From positions 1 through 36,953 of the forward strand of contig NZ_JRPD02000020.1 of NCBI RefSeq assembly GCF_000765805.2: a stretch of DNA of 36,953 bases, read 5' to 3'. Below are positions 17,201 to 25,258 of this stretch, piece after piece. A program made the translations under genes and the position numbers. The notes beneath the pieces were generated by a model. That model saw only the letters and a program-made list of their open reading frames with translations, did no database searches and was not told the origin of the DNA. Every line of letters starts with the position of its first letter. The stretch's first letter is position 1. This DNA is from Helicobacter muridarum (GTDB lineage: Bacteria > Campylobacterota > Campylobacteria > Campylobacterales > Helicobacteraceae).

Positions 17201-19068
17201 ATTTAGAGATTTTACAAAAATGCTATGCTGCCTTTGCCCCGCTTGATTTAAAATGGCTAGACTTTCGCAATGAGCTCCATATGACAGCAGATAAAGATTT
17301 ATTTATAGAATCTACAAGCAAGGGCTTACTTTCGCTTTATCAAGGAAAAATGATACATCAATTTAATGCAAACTTTGGCGAGGCACAATATTTTTTAAAT
17401 ATTGTGGACTTTGATAGGCGACTAAGGAGTAAGGAAATTTACCGCTTAAAGCAGGATTTAGGTATAGATAATAAAGAATATAAGAGGCTTTTACAATCTT
17501 TGCTTACTACTTGTGATATTATGTGTCATTCTGAGCTCTTAGGCGAAGAATCTATAAGCCTTACACAAGACCAGAGCGAAAACAATGCCTATGTCTATAT
17601 ACTTACAAATACTACAAAAACAACACTCTACATAGGTGTTACAAGCAATTTAAACAAACGCATATACGAACATAAAAATAAACTTGCAGATGGTTTTACT
17701 AAAAAATATAATTGTAGCTTTTTGGTGTATTTTGAAAGCTTTGATTCTATCACTCAGGCTATTGAAAGGGAAAAATATCTAAAAGGCAAAAAGCGTGATT
17801 TTAAAGAAAAGCTTATTAATACAATCAATCCAAAATGGCTTGATTTGTATGAGTATTTATTTTTTCCTAAATACATTCAAGGCAAGGATTCTATCCCACA
17901 TCGTCATTCTGAAGGAAGAGAAGCGACTGAAGAATCTAAAAAAGATACTTCACATTCGTTCAGTATGACGCAAGGCAAGGATTCTATCCCACATCGTCAT
18001 TCTGAAGGAAGAGAAGCGACTGAAGAATCTAAAAAAGATACTTCACATTCGTTCAGTATGACGCAAGGCAAGGATTCTTGGCTTCGCCTAAGACATGACA
18101 AGGTAGAAAATACTCATAGTAACGAAGTAGTTTCACTCTCTAGCAATGACAAAGTAGAGAGCAATTCTGATTCTGCTTCACTATATTGTCATTTCAAATC
18201 CTCTCCTACCACTCGTCATTCTGAGCCTACCACTCGTCATTTTGAGCTTACCACTCGTCATTCTGAGCTTACCACTCGTCATTCTGAGCTTACCACTCGT
18301 CATTTTGAGCTTACCACTCGTCATTCTGAGCCTTTAGGCGAAGAATCTAAAGATATTCAAGCTAGAGATTCTTCAGTCGTTTCACTTCCTCAGAATAACG
18401 AAAACATTAACAGCTCTTCGGCTTCGCCCACAAATGACAAAACAGCTTTAGAAGATTCCTTTATCGTGTATGACAGGCAGTTTTACCGCTTGGGATTTAG
18501 AGATATTGCAAGAGATACCGATGAGCGCACAGCAATTTTTAGTCTTTTACCCAAGAGTGTAGGTTGTGGAAATACCTTGTGGAGTAGTGTGCCAAAATTT
18601 TATGCACTAGAAAATGGCAAAATCACTTATCATAAAGTGAGCCATTTAAGAATCTGCTTTGCCTTAGGAATCTTTAATTCTTTGCTTGTTGATTTTATCG
18701 TGCGTGGAATGGCGCAGATTCATCTTAATAAAACTTATATCGGTAGAATCCCATTGCCTCAACCTAGCGATAAGGAAATTTTAGAAAATGCAACTTATTT
18801 GTCTATCGCCAAGAACGCTTTAATCTTACAGCTTTATAATGACAAAGCGGGACATTTTAAAAAGCTGCAAGAGGAATTTGGGATTTCACAAAATGCAATT
18901 CCAACAACTTCTAAACTCTATAATGAACTAAAGGCAAAGCAAGATATTGCCATTGCTAAGCTGTATGGATTAGACAAAGAGGAATTTTGCTTTCTTTTAG
19001 AATCTTTCAAGGTTTTGCAAAGCAAAAAACCCGAGTATATTGCCTTGCTTAAAAATTCTTGGGAGTGA
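14272..19068 (+). CDS. Type IIG restriction-modification enzyme (Eco57I/TaqI-like) with GIY-YIG/repeat insertion
   Basis: 1598 residues, a single-chain nuclease-methyltransferase. The N-terminal PD-(D/E)xK domain shows KPDFLLF followed by ISVILESKAYN (about residues 97-127). The N6-adenine methyltransferase core has motif I LDNACGSGHFLVVAL (near 517) and motif IV IIGNPPWDKTKF (near 772). The C-terminal target-recognition region includes FRDIARDTDERTAIF and HLNKTYIGRIPLPQP. Residues about 1085-1393 are foreign to the family: dispersed-repeat peptide, a GIY-YIG domain, two 31-residue repeats and a heptapeptide array, all kept in frame. Without them the protein would be about 1290 residues, a normal size. 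An AAAGGG site precedes the ATG, and a TATAAT near 14242 may be its promoter. A DUF4145 gene follows after 3 nt. Whether the enlarged enzyme is active is unknown. Confidence 0.9.
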   Translation: MQNFPFLTNNLFTTYTLEVDFPHIYAFDKNKQKAQAALDSIKALYDKAKFLKQNEHQFEDDFIAKVLEILGWHSIRQDEKIIQGKLEKPDFLLFSSKEAKEKYQNIPKEQRQATNAHISVILESKAYNVEVDNKKIKDNPHFQLLRYLSNLKLDFGFLTNGRIWRFYDNSKLSSQKVFYEINLETLIETNNTQGFNYFYHIFHANNFITKDTEKKNTITDILNKNNQAKIAIEDDLQSLIYGINGKDSLFEKIGSCIYAKNPNAKLEDIYQSSLYFIFRLLFIAYFEDKFDAILQSHSSFKKKVSLYTLLSRLKQEANEENESFVGIDELEGIFRIYNEGNPNLDMPIFNGGLFDEANAPLLKTPKIFNDRDLINILDSLFNYQGTDTQNTLFRRDYRTLSVAHLGTIYEGLLSYFFAIAEEEIFYLVYAPKKGKGKLDSIEGYFDSYDYAKIAKNHTIHRQDTYKKGQIYLKNTSNSRKSTASFYTPESITKFLVSSALKNKLNDNNILHFKILDNACGSGHFLVVALNQITQIVQNDFDSFPSLKVIYEKEKQTIQSNICEFIQNYQADESDILKRLLLKRVIFGVDLNPFSIELTKLSLWIDSFIFGTPLSFLEHHIKCGNALIGTSIDSFTKYFNDLQNKGGNLFVNNFLKEFGILSQVFVRLDSIKDSTEADIKESKRLYKDEIAPTLNRLNLYLNAFNVKSFLTLQEQKDLESALTQNTEQLENDRDYKAQRELIQTCAKKYGFFNYEIEFPEIRVNNEFYGFDAIIGNPPWDKTKFSDNDFFPQYQSNYRVLSNNGKKEVQENLLSKSYIKKEYEATKAFVSVQNEYYKAHFPLNVGSGDGNLFRFFVERNLSLLAPNASLNYVLPSALMLEEGSLALRKEILENKTLQYFYSFENREGIFNDVHRSYKFALMQVVNAKSKPKHTIKTMFYKTSIEEIYDKSNIIPLTLQNIKRLSPNQLALQEVRSQKDLEILQKCYAAFAPLDLKWLDFRNELHMTADKDLFIESTSKGLLSLYQGKMIHQFNANFGEAQYFLNIVDFDRRLRSKEIYRLKQDLGIDNKEYKRLLQSLLTTCDIMCHSELLGEESISLTQDQSENNAYVYILTNTTKTTLYIGVTSNLNKRIYEHKNKLADGFTKKYNCSFLVYFESFDSITQAIEREKYLKGKKRDFKEKLINTINPKWLDLYEYLFFPKYIQGKDSIPHRHSEGREATEESKKDTSHSFSMTQGKDSIPHRHSEGREATEESKKDTSHSFSMTQGKDSWLRLRHDKVENTHSNEVVSLSSNDKVESNSDSASLYCHFKSSPTTRHSEPTTRHFELTTRHSELTTRHSELTTRHFELTTRHSEPLGEESKDIQARDSSVVSLPQNNENINSSSASPTNDKTALEDSFIVYDRQFYRLGFRDIARDTDERTAIFSLLPKSVGCGNTLWSSVPKFYALENGKITYHKVSHLRICFALGIFNSLLVDFIVRGMAQIHLNKTYIGRIPLPQPSDKEILENATYLSIAKNALILQLYNDKAGHFKKLQEEFGISQNAIPTTSKLYNELKAKQDIAIAKLYGLDKEEFCFLLESFKVLQSKKPEYIALLKNSWE
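17878..18063 (+). repeat. Two tandem 93-bp repeats (31 codons each)
   Basis: Copies at 17878-17970 and 17971-18063 look identical base for base, and a third begins at 18064 before diverging. Each carries the dispersed CATTCTGAA...GAAGAATCTA element plus its inverted counterpart TTCAGTATGACG, so each copy could form a hairpin. The period is a multiple of three and the frame is preserved. Confidence 0.85.
18207..18332 (+). repeat. Six tandem 21-bp units coding TTRHSEL-type heptapeptides
   Basis: Six direct units of TACCACTCGTCATTYTGAGC plus one base, alternating C/T at two positions. They encode a Thr-Thr-Arg-His-(Ser/Phe)-Glu-(Leu/Pro) array. There are no spacers, so this is a tandem repeat and not a CRISPR. 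Each unit contains the core of the dispersed GTCATTCTGAG repeat. The unit number could vary by slippage without a frame change. Confidence 0.85.
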
Positions 19069-19071
19069 AAT

Positions 19072-19813
19072 ATGAATACTACATTTAAAGAACCAAAATT
19101 TGATGAATCGTCTTTTACTTGTCCGCATTGTGGAGTGTTAGCGCAAATGGATTTTTTTATTCCTAATGAAATTGAACGAGCTATTATTGATGAAATAATG
19201 GATATAGAAAGTATAGCACAGAAAATTGATAAGCATATTCTTAATGAAGGAAGGGGGAGAGAGATTGCATCATAGAACAGAAGCCATAAAAGAAATTATG
19301 CAAGATTATAGAGCCTATGCAAATACCTTTTGTGTTTGTCAAAATTGCAATGAAATCATTATTTGGATAAATCAAAAAATGGTATATCCCAAAGCGCGTT
19401 TAACGCCTTTGCCAAACAAAGATTTGCCCGATGGGATAAAGGCAGATTATGAAGAGGCTTCAAGGATTATACAAGATTCTCCAAGAGGGGCTTGTGCTTT
19501 GTTGCGTTTGGCTTTGCAAAAACTAATGATATATTTAGGAGAGGATAAGAATCTTGATAAGGCGATTCAAAGCTTGATTGATAAGAAAAAAATTGATGAA
19601 ATCTTGCGAAAAGCCTTAGATTCTGTGCGAGTGATAGGCAATAGTGCAGTGCATCCAAATGAACTAGATGTAAAGGATAATGTTGAGATAGCCACAGCTT
19701 TATTTAAGATTATCAACTATATTGCCGAAAAAATCTTAAGCGATAAAAGAGAAATTGAGGAAATTTATAGTCTTTTGCCCGAAAATGCAAAACGAGAAAA
19801 TAGGAAAAACTAA
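19072..19813 (+). pseudogene. DUF4145 domain protein, frameshifted
   Basis: The first frame (19072-19275) begins with a zinc-ribbon half, SFTCPHCGVLAQ. The second (open through 19813) has the other half, CVCQNCNEIIIW, then the DUF4145 core: PRGACALLRLALQKLM and VRVIGNSAVHPNELDVKDN. The frames join around GGAAGGGGGAGAGAGA (19249-19264), where removing one base (for example G5 to G4) restores about 246 residues. DUF4145 proteins are HEPN-like helical proteins often linked to R-M and defence genes. It sits 3 nt after the type IIG gene, so it is probably co-transcribed. The G run makes either slippage or sequencing error plausible. Confidence 0.75.
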
Positions 19814-20041
19814 TGCCAAACCTCCTCTTTACACTACGCAAGATAAAAGATATTTGAAAAAAGGTAATTAACAATATTTTTTGTCAAAATGGCAAAGATT
19901 GTGGAGCAGGGTGTTTCTATTATTTTAACAACAAAATATTTTGAATATAAGCTAAGAATTGAAAAATTATATAATCTACTACTGAAGCTATATTTGGTCG
20001 ATAAATCAATAAGCTAAATGTTTCATTCTATAAGGATAGAT

Positions 20042-20692
20042 ATGCCTAAACACCCATTTGCTCCTAGTGGTTTAACTAAAGATTCTAAAATCCTCATTCT
20101 TGGCTCTTTCCCCTCTGTTGCTTCAAGAGAAGAAGGATTTTACTACGCTCATCCGCAAAATCGTTTTTGGAGAGTGCTGGAATTATTGTTTAAAGAGAGG
20201 AGTGTTATGCCAAATTCTACTACTCCACAAGCTATTTTTTTAGAGCAAAACACTGCCTCACATATACCTAAAGCAGATTATAAGCATATATCTTTATCTA
20301 TGCAATCTATGGCTACTAAAATAGCATTTCTTAAGTCTCATTTATTTGTGTTATGGGATATTGTCTATTCTTGTGAAATCATTGGTTCAAGTGATTCTAC
20401 TCTTAAAAATATTGTGTTTAATGATGTCTTTAACCTACTGCATTCTAGCAAGATTAAGGCTATTTGCTTAAATGGCACAAAAGCAACAATGCTTTTTCAA
20501 AAATATTGCAAGAATCAAAATTTATCATTAATGCTACATTCCCACTCCCATTATAAAACCCTCACCCCCATAACTTCACAAAAATTTGGACGTGAGATTG
20601 CCATATTTTCTTTACCTTCAACTAGTCCAGCTAATGCAAAGTATAGTCTTGATAATCTCTTGAATGCATGGAAAGTTTTACTAGAAATTTAA
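20042..20692 (+). CDS. Hypoxanthine (deoxyinosine) DNA glycosylase, UDG superfamily
   Basis: 216 residues. It removes hypoxanthine arising from adenine deamination. The family signature ILILGSFPS is at 17-25, followed by REEGFYYAHPQNRFWRVLE; the second UDG-type motif FSLPSTSPANA lies near the C-terminus. This matches the small family-6 UDG/HDG enzymes. The ATG at 20042 is preferred over the in-frame ATG at 20018 because AAGGA (20032-20036) lies 5 nt before it. It stands alone between the R-M genes and the reductase. Confidence 0.85.
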   Translation: MPKHPFAPSGLTKDSKILILGSFPSVASREEGFYYAHPQNRFWRVLELLFKERSVMPNSTTPQAIFLEQNTASHIPKADYKHISLSMQSMATKIAFLKSHLFVLWDIVYSCEIIGSSDSTLKNIVFNDVFNLLHSSKIKAICLNGTKATMLFQKYCKNQNLSLMLHSHSHYKTLTPITSQKFGREIAIFSLPSTSPANAKYSLDNLLNAWKVLLEI

Positions 20693-20745
20693 AGGTATAT
20701 ATAATCCTTCTTTCTTTTATTAAGCAAACTATGTGAAAATTGATC

Positions 20746-20776
20746 TTGACAAACACTAAATGTCATGCTTTATAAT
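20746..20776 (+). promoter_or_regulatory. MerR-type promoter, copy 3
   Basis: TTGACA (20746-20751), a 19-bp spacer with ACACTAAATGTCATG, then TATAAT (20771-20776). It drives the intact aldo/keto reductase, whose AAGGAG precedes the ATG at 20804. Confidence 0.8.
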
Positions 20777-20803
20777 TTTGGGATTAATTTACAAGGAGAA
20801 ATA

Positions 20804-21760
20804 ATGACAAATCGCAGAGATTTCATGAAATTAGGGCTTGGAGCGGCAATTCTAGCACCAAATCTTTTAAGTGGGCTAGAAAATCCAATAAACTCAAATG
20901 TAGATTCTGTTTTAGATAGCTTTTTTACGCTTAATAATGGAGCAAAAATTCCGCGACTAGGGCTTGGTTTGTGGCGTATAAAAAATAATATCGTTGAAAA
21001 TGTCATCAAAGAGGCACTAAAAATTGGCTATCGCCATTTTGATACTGCTCAAGCCTATGAGAATGAAAAAGGCGTGGGAATGGCAGTGCGCAACTATAAT
21101 ATAGAAAGGGATAAGCTTTTTATAACGAGTAAGATTCGCGCTGAATACAAAGACTACAAAAGTGCTAGTAAATCCATTGACGATTCGCTAAAGCTTATGA
21201 AACTAGATTTTATTGATTTAATGCTTATTCATAGCCCACAGCCTTGGAAAGATTTTAGAGGAGGCGATTATTTCAACCAAAATGTAGAAGTATATAAAGC
21301 TCTTGAAGATGCACAAAAGGCGGGTAAGGTGCACTCTATTGGCGTGAGCAATTTTTTACAAAAAGACTTAGAAAATATCTTTAAACATTGCACAATTAAA
21401 CCTGCCGTAAATCAGATTCTAACACACATAGGCAATACACCTTTTGATTTGATAGAATATTGTAAAAGTAAAGATTTGGTTGTTGAAGCATATTCGCCAA
21501 TTGCACATGGGGAGCTTTTAAAAGATCCTAGCATTAAAGCCATGGCTGATAAATATCATGTAAGCCCTGCGCAACTTTCCATTCGCTATACATTAGAATT
21601 AGGGCTTGTATCATTGCCAAAGAGTAAAACTCCCGGCTTTATCGCACAAAATGCGGACGTAAATTTTAGCATTTCTAAAGAAGATTTAGAATCTCTAAAA
21701 AAACTTCATTTTAAAGATTATGGAGAGCATTCATATTTTCCTGTATTTAGCGGCAAATAA
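20804..21760 (+). CDS. Tat-signal aldo/keto reductase (2,5-diketo-gluconate reductase-like)
   Basis: 318 residues from the ATG at 20804, which has AAGGAG just upstream; an in-frame ATG at 20765 overlaps the promoter and is rejected. The N-terminus is a twin-arginine signal, TNRRDFMKLGLGAAILAP. The catalytic AKR tetrad is complete: Asp80 and Tyr85 in FDTAQAYEN, Lys110 in ITSKIRAE, His143 in LIHSPQPW. The C-terminal cofactor-binding region SLPKSKTP is present. It reduces aldehydes or ketones with NAD(P)H. An exported AKR is odd because the periplasm lacks free NADPH; Tat export of the folded protein with bound cofactor is one answer. It is the only member of the promoter family here whose gene is intact. 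Confidence 0.88.
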   Translation: MTNRRDFMKLGLGAAILAPNLLSGLENPINSNVDSVLDSFFTLNNGAKIPRLGLGLWRIKNNIVENVIKEALKIGYRHFDTAQAYENEKGVGMAVRNYNIERDKLFITSKIRAEYKDYKSASKSIDDSLKLMKLDFIDLMLIHSPQPWKDFRGGDYFNQNVEVYKALEDAQKAGKVHSIGVSNFLQKDLENIFKHCTIKPAVNQILTHIGNTPFDLIEYCKSKDLVVEAYSPIAHGELLKDPSIKAMADKYHVSPAQLSIRYTLELGLVSLPKSKTPGFIAQNADVNFSISKEDLESLKKLHFKDYGEHSYFPVFSGK

Positions 21761-21899
21761 GACAAATATAGATTGGACAAATATAGATTGATTGTAATGC
21801 CACATAAGAAAACTTTAGAAAATCCTGAAATGCTATCAAAGGATACAAAGCCCATAAGCCTAAATAGGCTTTATAATCTTAAAGGAGATTTGCCATTAT

Positions 21900-22484
21900 C
21901 TATTGAAACTTTTTCATTTGCTCTATGGTTTGTATATCTAGCATATCACTACGATTTTGCAAATCCTCTACAATTTGCTCAAAGTCCTCAATTTTGAGAT
22001 TCTGTCCAAATTTGGCTTTTGCACTTAAAGATTCTATAAGGATTTTTCCTACAAATACACCCCTTTCTGTCCCGATAAATTGTCCTCTCTCCATGTTCAT
22101 TTGTGTATTACTTGGTTCATATTTCTGCACAAGACGCGTTAAAATATGCTTTTTCTCTTCCAAATCCTCCACCGCACAAAATTGCCCCTCTATAAAAACA
22201 GAAAAGAAAAATTGAGTAGGAATCATCGTATTATTTAAAAAATGACTAGGGATATAGGCATAGGGTTTAGCTGCACTAAAGGAAACTTTGGGATTATATT
22301 TTAGAAGTTTATATTTACGCCCCGCCTTTGCGCCGTGCAAGTAGATTTTAGAATCTTCATAGCAAAAACTAAGCGGAACTGCATAAGGAATATTATCAGG
22401 AATCACAAGTGTGCCAAAGGTTATTTGGGTTAAAAATTTTTCAATAGTTGGCATATTTTTAAAATCAAAATCTTTACGGCGCAT
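21900..22484 (-). CDS. Pyridoxamine 5'-phosphate oxidase-like flavin split-barrel protein
   Basis: 194 residues. The start MRRKDFDF is preceded by AAGGA. The split-barrel FMN-binding pattern is visible: FGTLVIPDNIPYAVPLSF, then KIYLHGAKAGRKYKLLKYNPKVSFSA and QFFFSVFIEGQFCAVED. Proteins of this group (NimA-like or heme/F420-type) bind flavin and act as small reductases; the N-terminal RRKDF start is common in the nitroimidazole-resistance-like subgroup. It converges on the aldo/keto reductase gene, and the 139-bp gap between them (21761-21899) holds no gene I can support. The substrate is unknown. Confidence 0.8.
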   Translation of the reverse strand: MRRKDFDFKNMPTIEKFLTQITFGTLVIPDNIPYAVPLSFCYEDSKIYLHGAKAGRKYKLLKYNPKVSFSAAKPYAYIPSHFLNNTMIPTQFFFSVFIEGQFCAVEDLEEKKHILTRLVQKYEPSNTQMNMERGQFIGTERGVFVGKILIESLSAKAKFGQNLKIEDFEQIVEDLQNRSDMLDIQTIEQMKKFQ

Positions 22485-22649
22485 TGACCATCCTTAAAGG
22501 AAACTGATTATATTACAGCCTAACGCTAATTAATAAGTAATTTATTAAATTAAAACTACATAAAAGTAACTTTTTCTTAGAGCCATATCGCTACTTTGCA
22601 TTTTTTGATAGAATATGAGTTTGGACATCAAAACTAAATAGGAGAGAAA

Positions 22650-24743
22650 ATGAAAGCAGAAGCAGTTGATGCCCTAAAATTTTTAAATGCTCAAAAGACA
22701 CAATTTATTATCCCTGTGTATCAAAGAACTTATAGCTGGGATATTGAACATTGTAAAAAACTATGGCATGATATTGAGAAAATAGGCGCAAATGAAAAGA
22801 CAAAAGCACACTTTATAGGCTCTATCATGTATATTAAAGATGATGTTTATCATCATAGCTCAATCAATCAGCTTATGATTATAGATGGGCAGCAAAGACT
22901 TACTACATTAACCCTACTTTTACAGGCTATAAGAGAAATTACAGATAATAGCATTTCAGGATTCTCAAAAGATGAAATTAGAGATTACTATCTTATTAAT
23001 CAATACGGAAAAAATTAGGAAAAATACAAACTTATCCTTACGCAAAGTGATAAAGATACACTTATTTCTCTGATAGATAAAGACCATACTAAACCTATGC
23101 AGCTTTCAAATAAAATCAAAAATAATTTTAAGTTTTTTAAAGATAAATTAGAACAAAATAAAGATAACTTAGAGATTATTTGCAAAGGCATTAATAAGCT
23201 TTTAATTATTGATGTATCGCTAGAGAGAGGCAATGACGACCCGCAGCTGATTTTTGAAAGTATGAATTCCACAGGTAAGGATTTATCTCAAGCAGACTTA
23301 ATACGCAATTATGTGTTAATGGATTTAGCCCCAGAGCAGCAAAAGCAAATTTATGAGAATTGTTGGCACACTATGGAAACTGAATTTGGAGAAAATTTCA
23401 ATAAGGACAAAAAAGAAAAGCAAAGCTTTGATTATTTTGTAAGGCATTATCTCACTATAAAAAATGATGGAAAAACCCCAAATTTAGATAGGATTTATGA
23501 ATCTTTTAAAGAGTATAAACAATCTCAAAATCTTAGCACAAAAGACTTATTGGAAGACTTGCAACAATACTCACATTTTTATTGCACTATGGCTTTTAAA
23601 AGAGAAAAAGACAAAGAATTATTTGAAAGTTTTGAGAATCTTAAGGCACTAGATTGTGAAGTGGCATATCCATTTTTACTTGAGCTTTATAGGGATTATA
23701 AGGATGAAGTTCTAAGCAAGAATGATTTTTTAGAAATCTTAAAGATGATAGAAAGCTATTTGTTAAGGAGGGCGATTTGTGGAATCCCTACAAATTCTTT
23801 AAATAAAGTTTTTGCTTCTGCTATGAAAAAAGTCAATAAAAGCGAATATTTACAAAGTATATTTACATATTTTTATTGTTTAAAAAATACATCAAAATTT
23901 CCAAATGATAGTGAATTTGAAGAGAACTTATATAGTAAAAATATTTATGAGGCATTTAAGAAAAAGCTTTATTTTTTTGATAAGTTAGAAAATTTTAATA
24001 GAAAAGAAAAGGTAAATATAAATGAATACACTATTGAGCATATTATGCCTCAAAGCATTAAAAACAGCAAAAAATGGCAAGAGGAGCTTGGGCAACATTG
24101 GCAAGAAATCCACGAAAAATATTTGCATACTTTAGGCAACCTTACGCTTACAGGCTATAACTCTGAATATTCTAATAAATCTTTTAGAGAAAAACAAAAT
24201 ATGAAAGGGGGCTTCAAAGAAAGTCCTTTGAGGTTAAATAAAGAATTAAAAAGTATAGAATCTTGGAATGAGGCAAATATTAAACAAAGAGCGCAAGATT
24301 TAGCTAAAGATGCCCTAAAAATTTGGACATATCTAAAACTTGATAAAGGGGCTTTAGAGAACTATTCAGAAAGCCACAAACCCAAAAACGAACAGACTTT
24401 AGAGAATCATAAGTTTTTACAAAATGGCAAAAGTAAAGAGTTGTTTGAGGCTTTAAGAAATGGGATTTTAGCTCTTGATGAGGGTATAGAAGAAAAAATT
24501 TTAAAGCTCTATATCGCCTATAAATTTGATACCAACTTTGTAGATATTATCCCTCAACAAAATGCCTTAAAGCTAAGTATTAACATTTATATTGATGAAT
24601 TAAATGATCCTAAAGAATTAGCAAAAGATGTTAGCAATATCGGAGCTTGGGGTAATGGAAAGGTAGAAGTAATTTTGGATTCTATGGATAATGTGGCTTA
24701 TTGTTTGGGGTTAATTAGACAAGCCCTAGAAAAACAATTATAG
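22650..24743 (+). pseudogene. DUF262/DUF1524 (GmrSD/SspE-like) restriction protein, interrupted by TAG
   Basis: One frame of 697 codons apart from a TAG at 23016-23018. The N-terminal DUF262 shows IPVYQRTYSWD and the ParB-like motif MIIDGQQRLTTLTLLLQ. The C-terminal DUF1524 HNH nuclease shows YTIEHIMPQS and LGNLTLTGYNSEYSN. DUF262 uses nucleotide hydrolysis to control the nuclease in GmrSD, which attacks modified phage DNA, and in SspE, which works with phosphorothioate marks. Strong GGAG upstream. The stop lies where GAG or CAG would fit, so a point mutation is likely. The two halves could still be made separately only if an internal start is used. A functional link to the dnd operon 14 kb away is speculative. 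Confidence 0.8.
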
Positions 24744-25258
24744 AGAAGCAATTATTTTGATTTTGTCTAATGCTTTTTAGATTGTTTAAATATTTACATA
24801 GCATAATTTAAAAGCTATATTTAAGGTAGATAATATATATTTACAAAATATTAAGTAAGTTATTGTCATTGCTACTTTATATAAGGAATCTAAAGAGATA
24901 TATGCTTTGTAACATTTAGCCTTATCCTTGTTATTTTTAGTCTTTAGTCGAAGAATCCAAAGACAGACTGCTATACATAAATTGGATTCTAAGATATTTA
25001 GGCTTTTGATTAGATGTTTATTCGTTGAAGAAAGCAAAGCTTCTTTAGTAAATTTAGTAGCTTGCGCTTAACATGATAATTAACACAATAAAGTTTTACT
25101 GCATTCATACATGATTCACACATGGCAGATTAGAGCTTATATTTGCGCCTACTATTTTGCTATTAAGAATCTATTATTTTTATAAAAAATGATTTATGCT
25201 TGATAAATAATATTGCTAATTTCTAGCAGCAAGCTAGGATTAATATGTCTTTCTTGCA
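24744..25258. other. Intergenic, AT-rich, no gene recognised
   Basis: About 515 bases. It contains degenerate pieces of the dispersed repeat (for example AGTCGAAGAATCC near 24956) and short inverted AT-rich words. No start with a ribosome-binding site leads to a credible protein. Confidence 0.5.

Larger units (their letters stand above)
17523..18450 (+). mobile_element. In-frame insertion: GIY-YIG domain flanked by dispersed repeats
   Basis: This segment interrupts the type IIG enzyme between its methyltransferase core and its recognition domain. It opens with the dispersed repeat TGTCATTCTGAG. It then encodes a GIY-YIG nuclease domain of the URI/YhbQ type at about 17581-17870: AYVYILTNTTKTTLYIGV, then LNKRIYEHKNKL and AIEREKYLKGKKRDFKEKLI. 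The 93-bp and 21-bp tandem repeats follow. GIY-YIG domains of this size often stand alone as small genes in such genomes. The flanking repeats and the clean family break on both sides indicate insertion; the mechanism is unknown. Confidence 0.7.

Noticed and set aside
18207-18332. Regular 21-bp repeats resembling a CRISPR array
   Set aside because: The units are directly abutting with no spacers and are in frame inside a protein; no cas genes are present.
21773-21997. Small plus-strand frame after the aldo/keto reductase
   Set aside because: Most of it lies opposite the flavin split-barrel gene, it has no ribosome-binding site, and the peptide resembles no family.
24744-25258. tRNA or small RNA gene in the gap
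   Set aside because: No cloverleaf, CCA end or strong hairpin with a T run could be found by eye.
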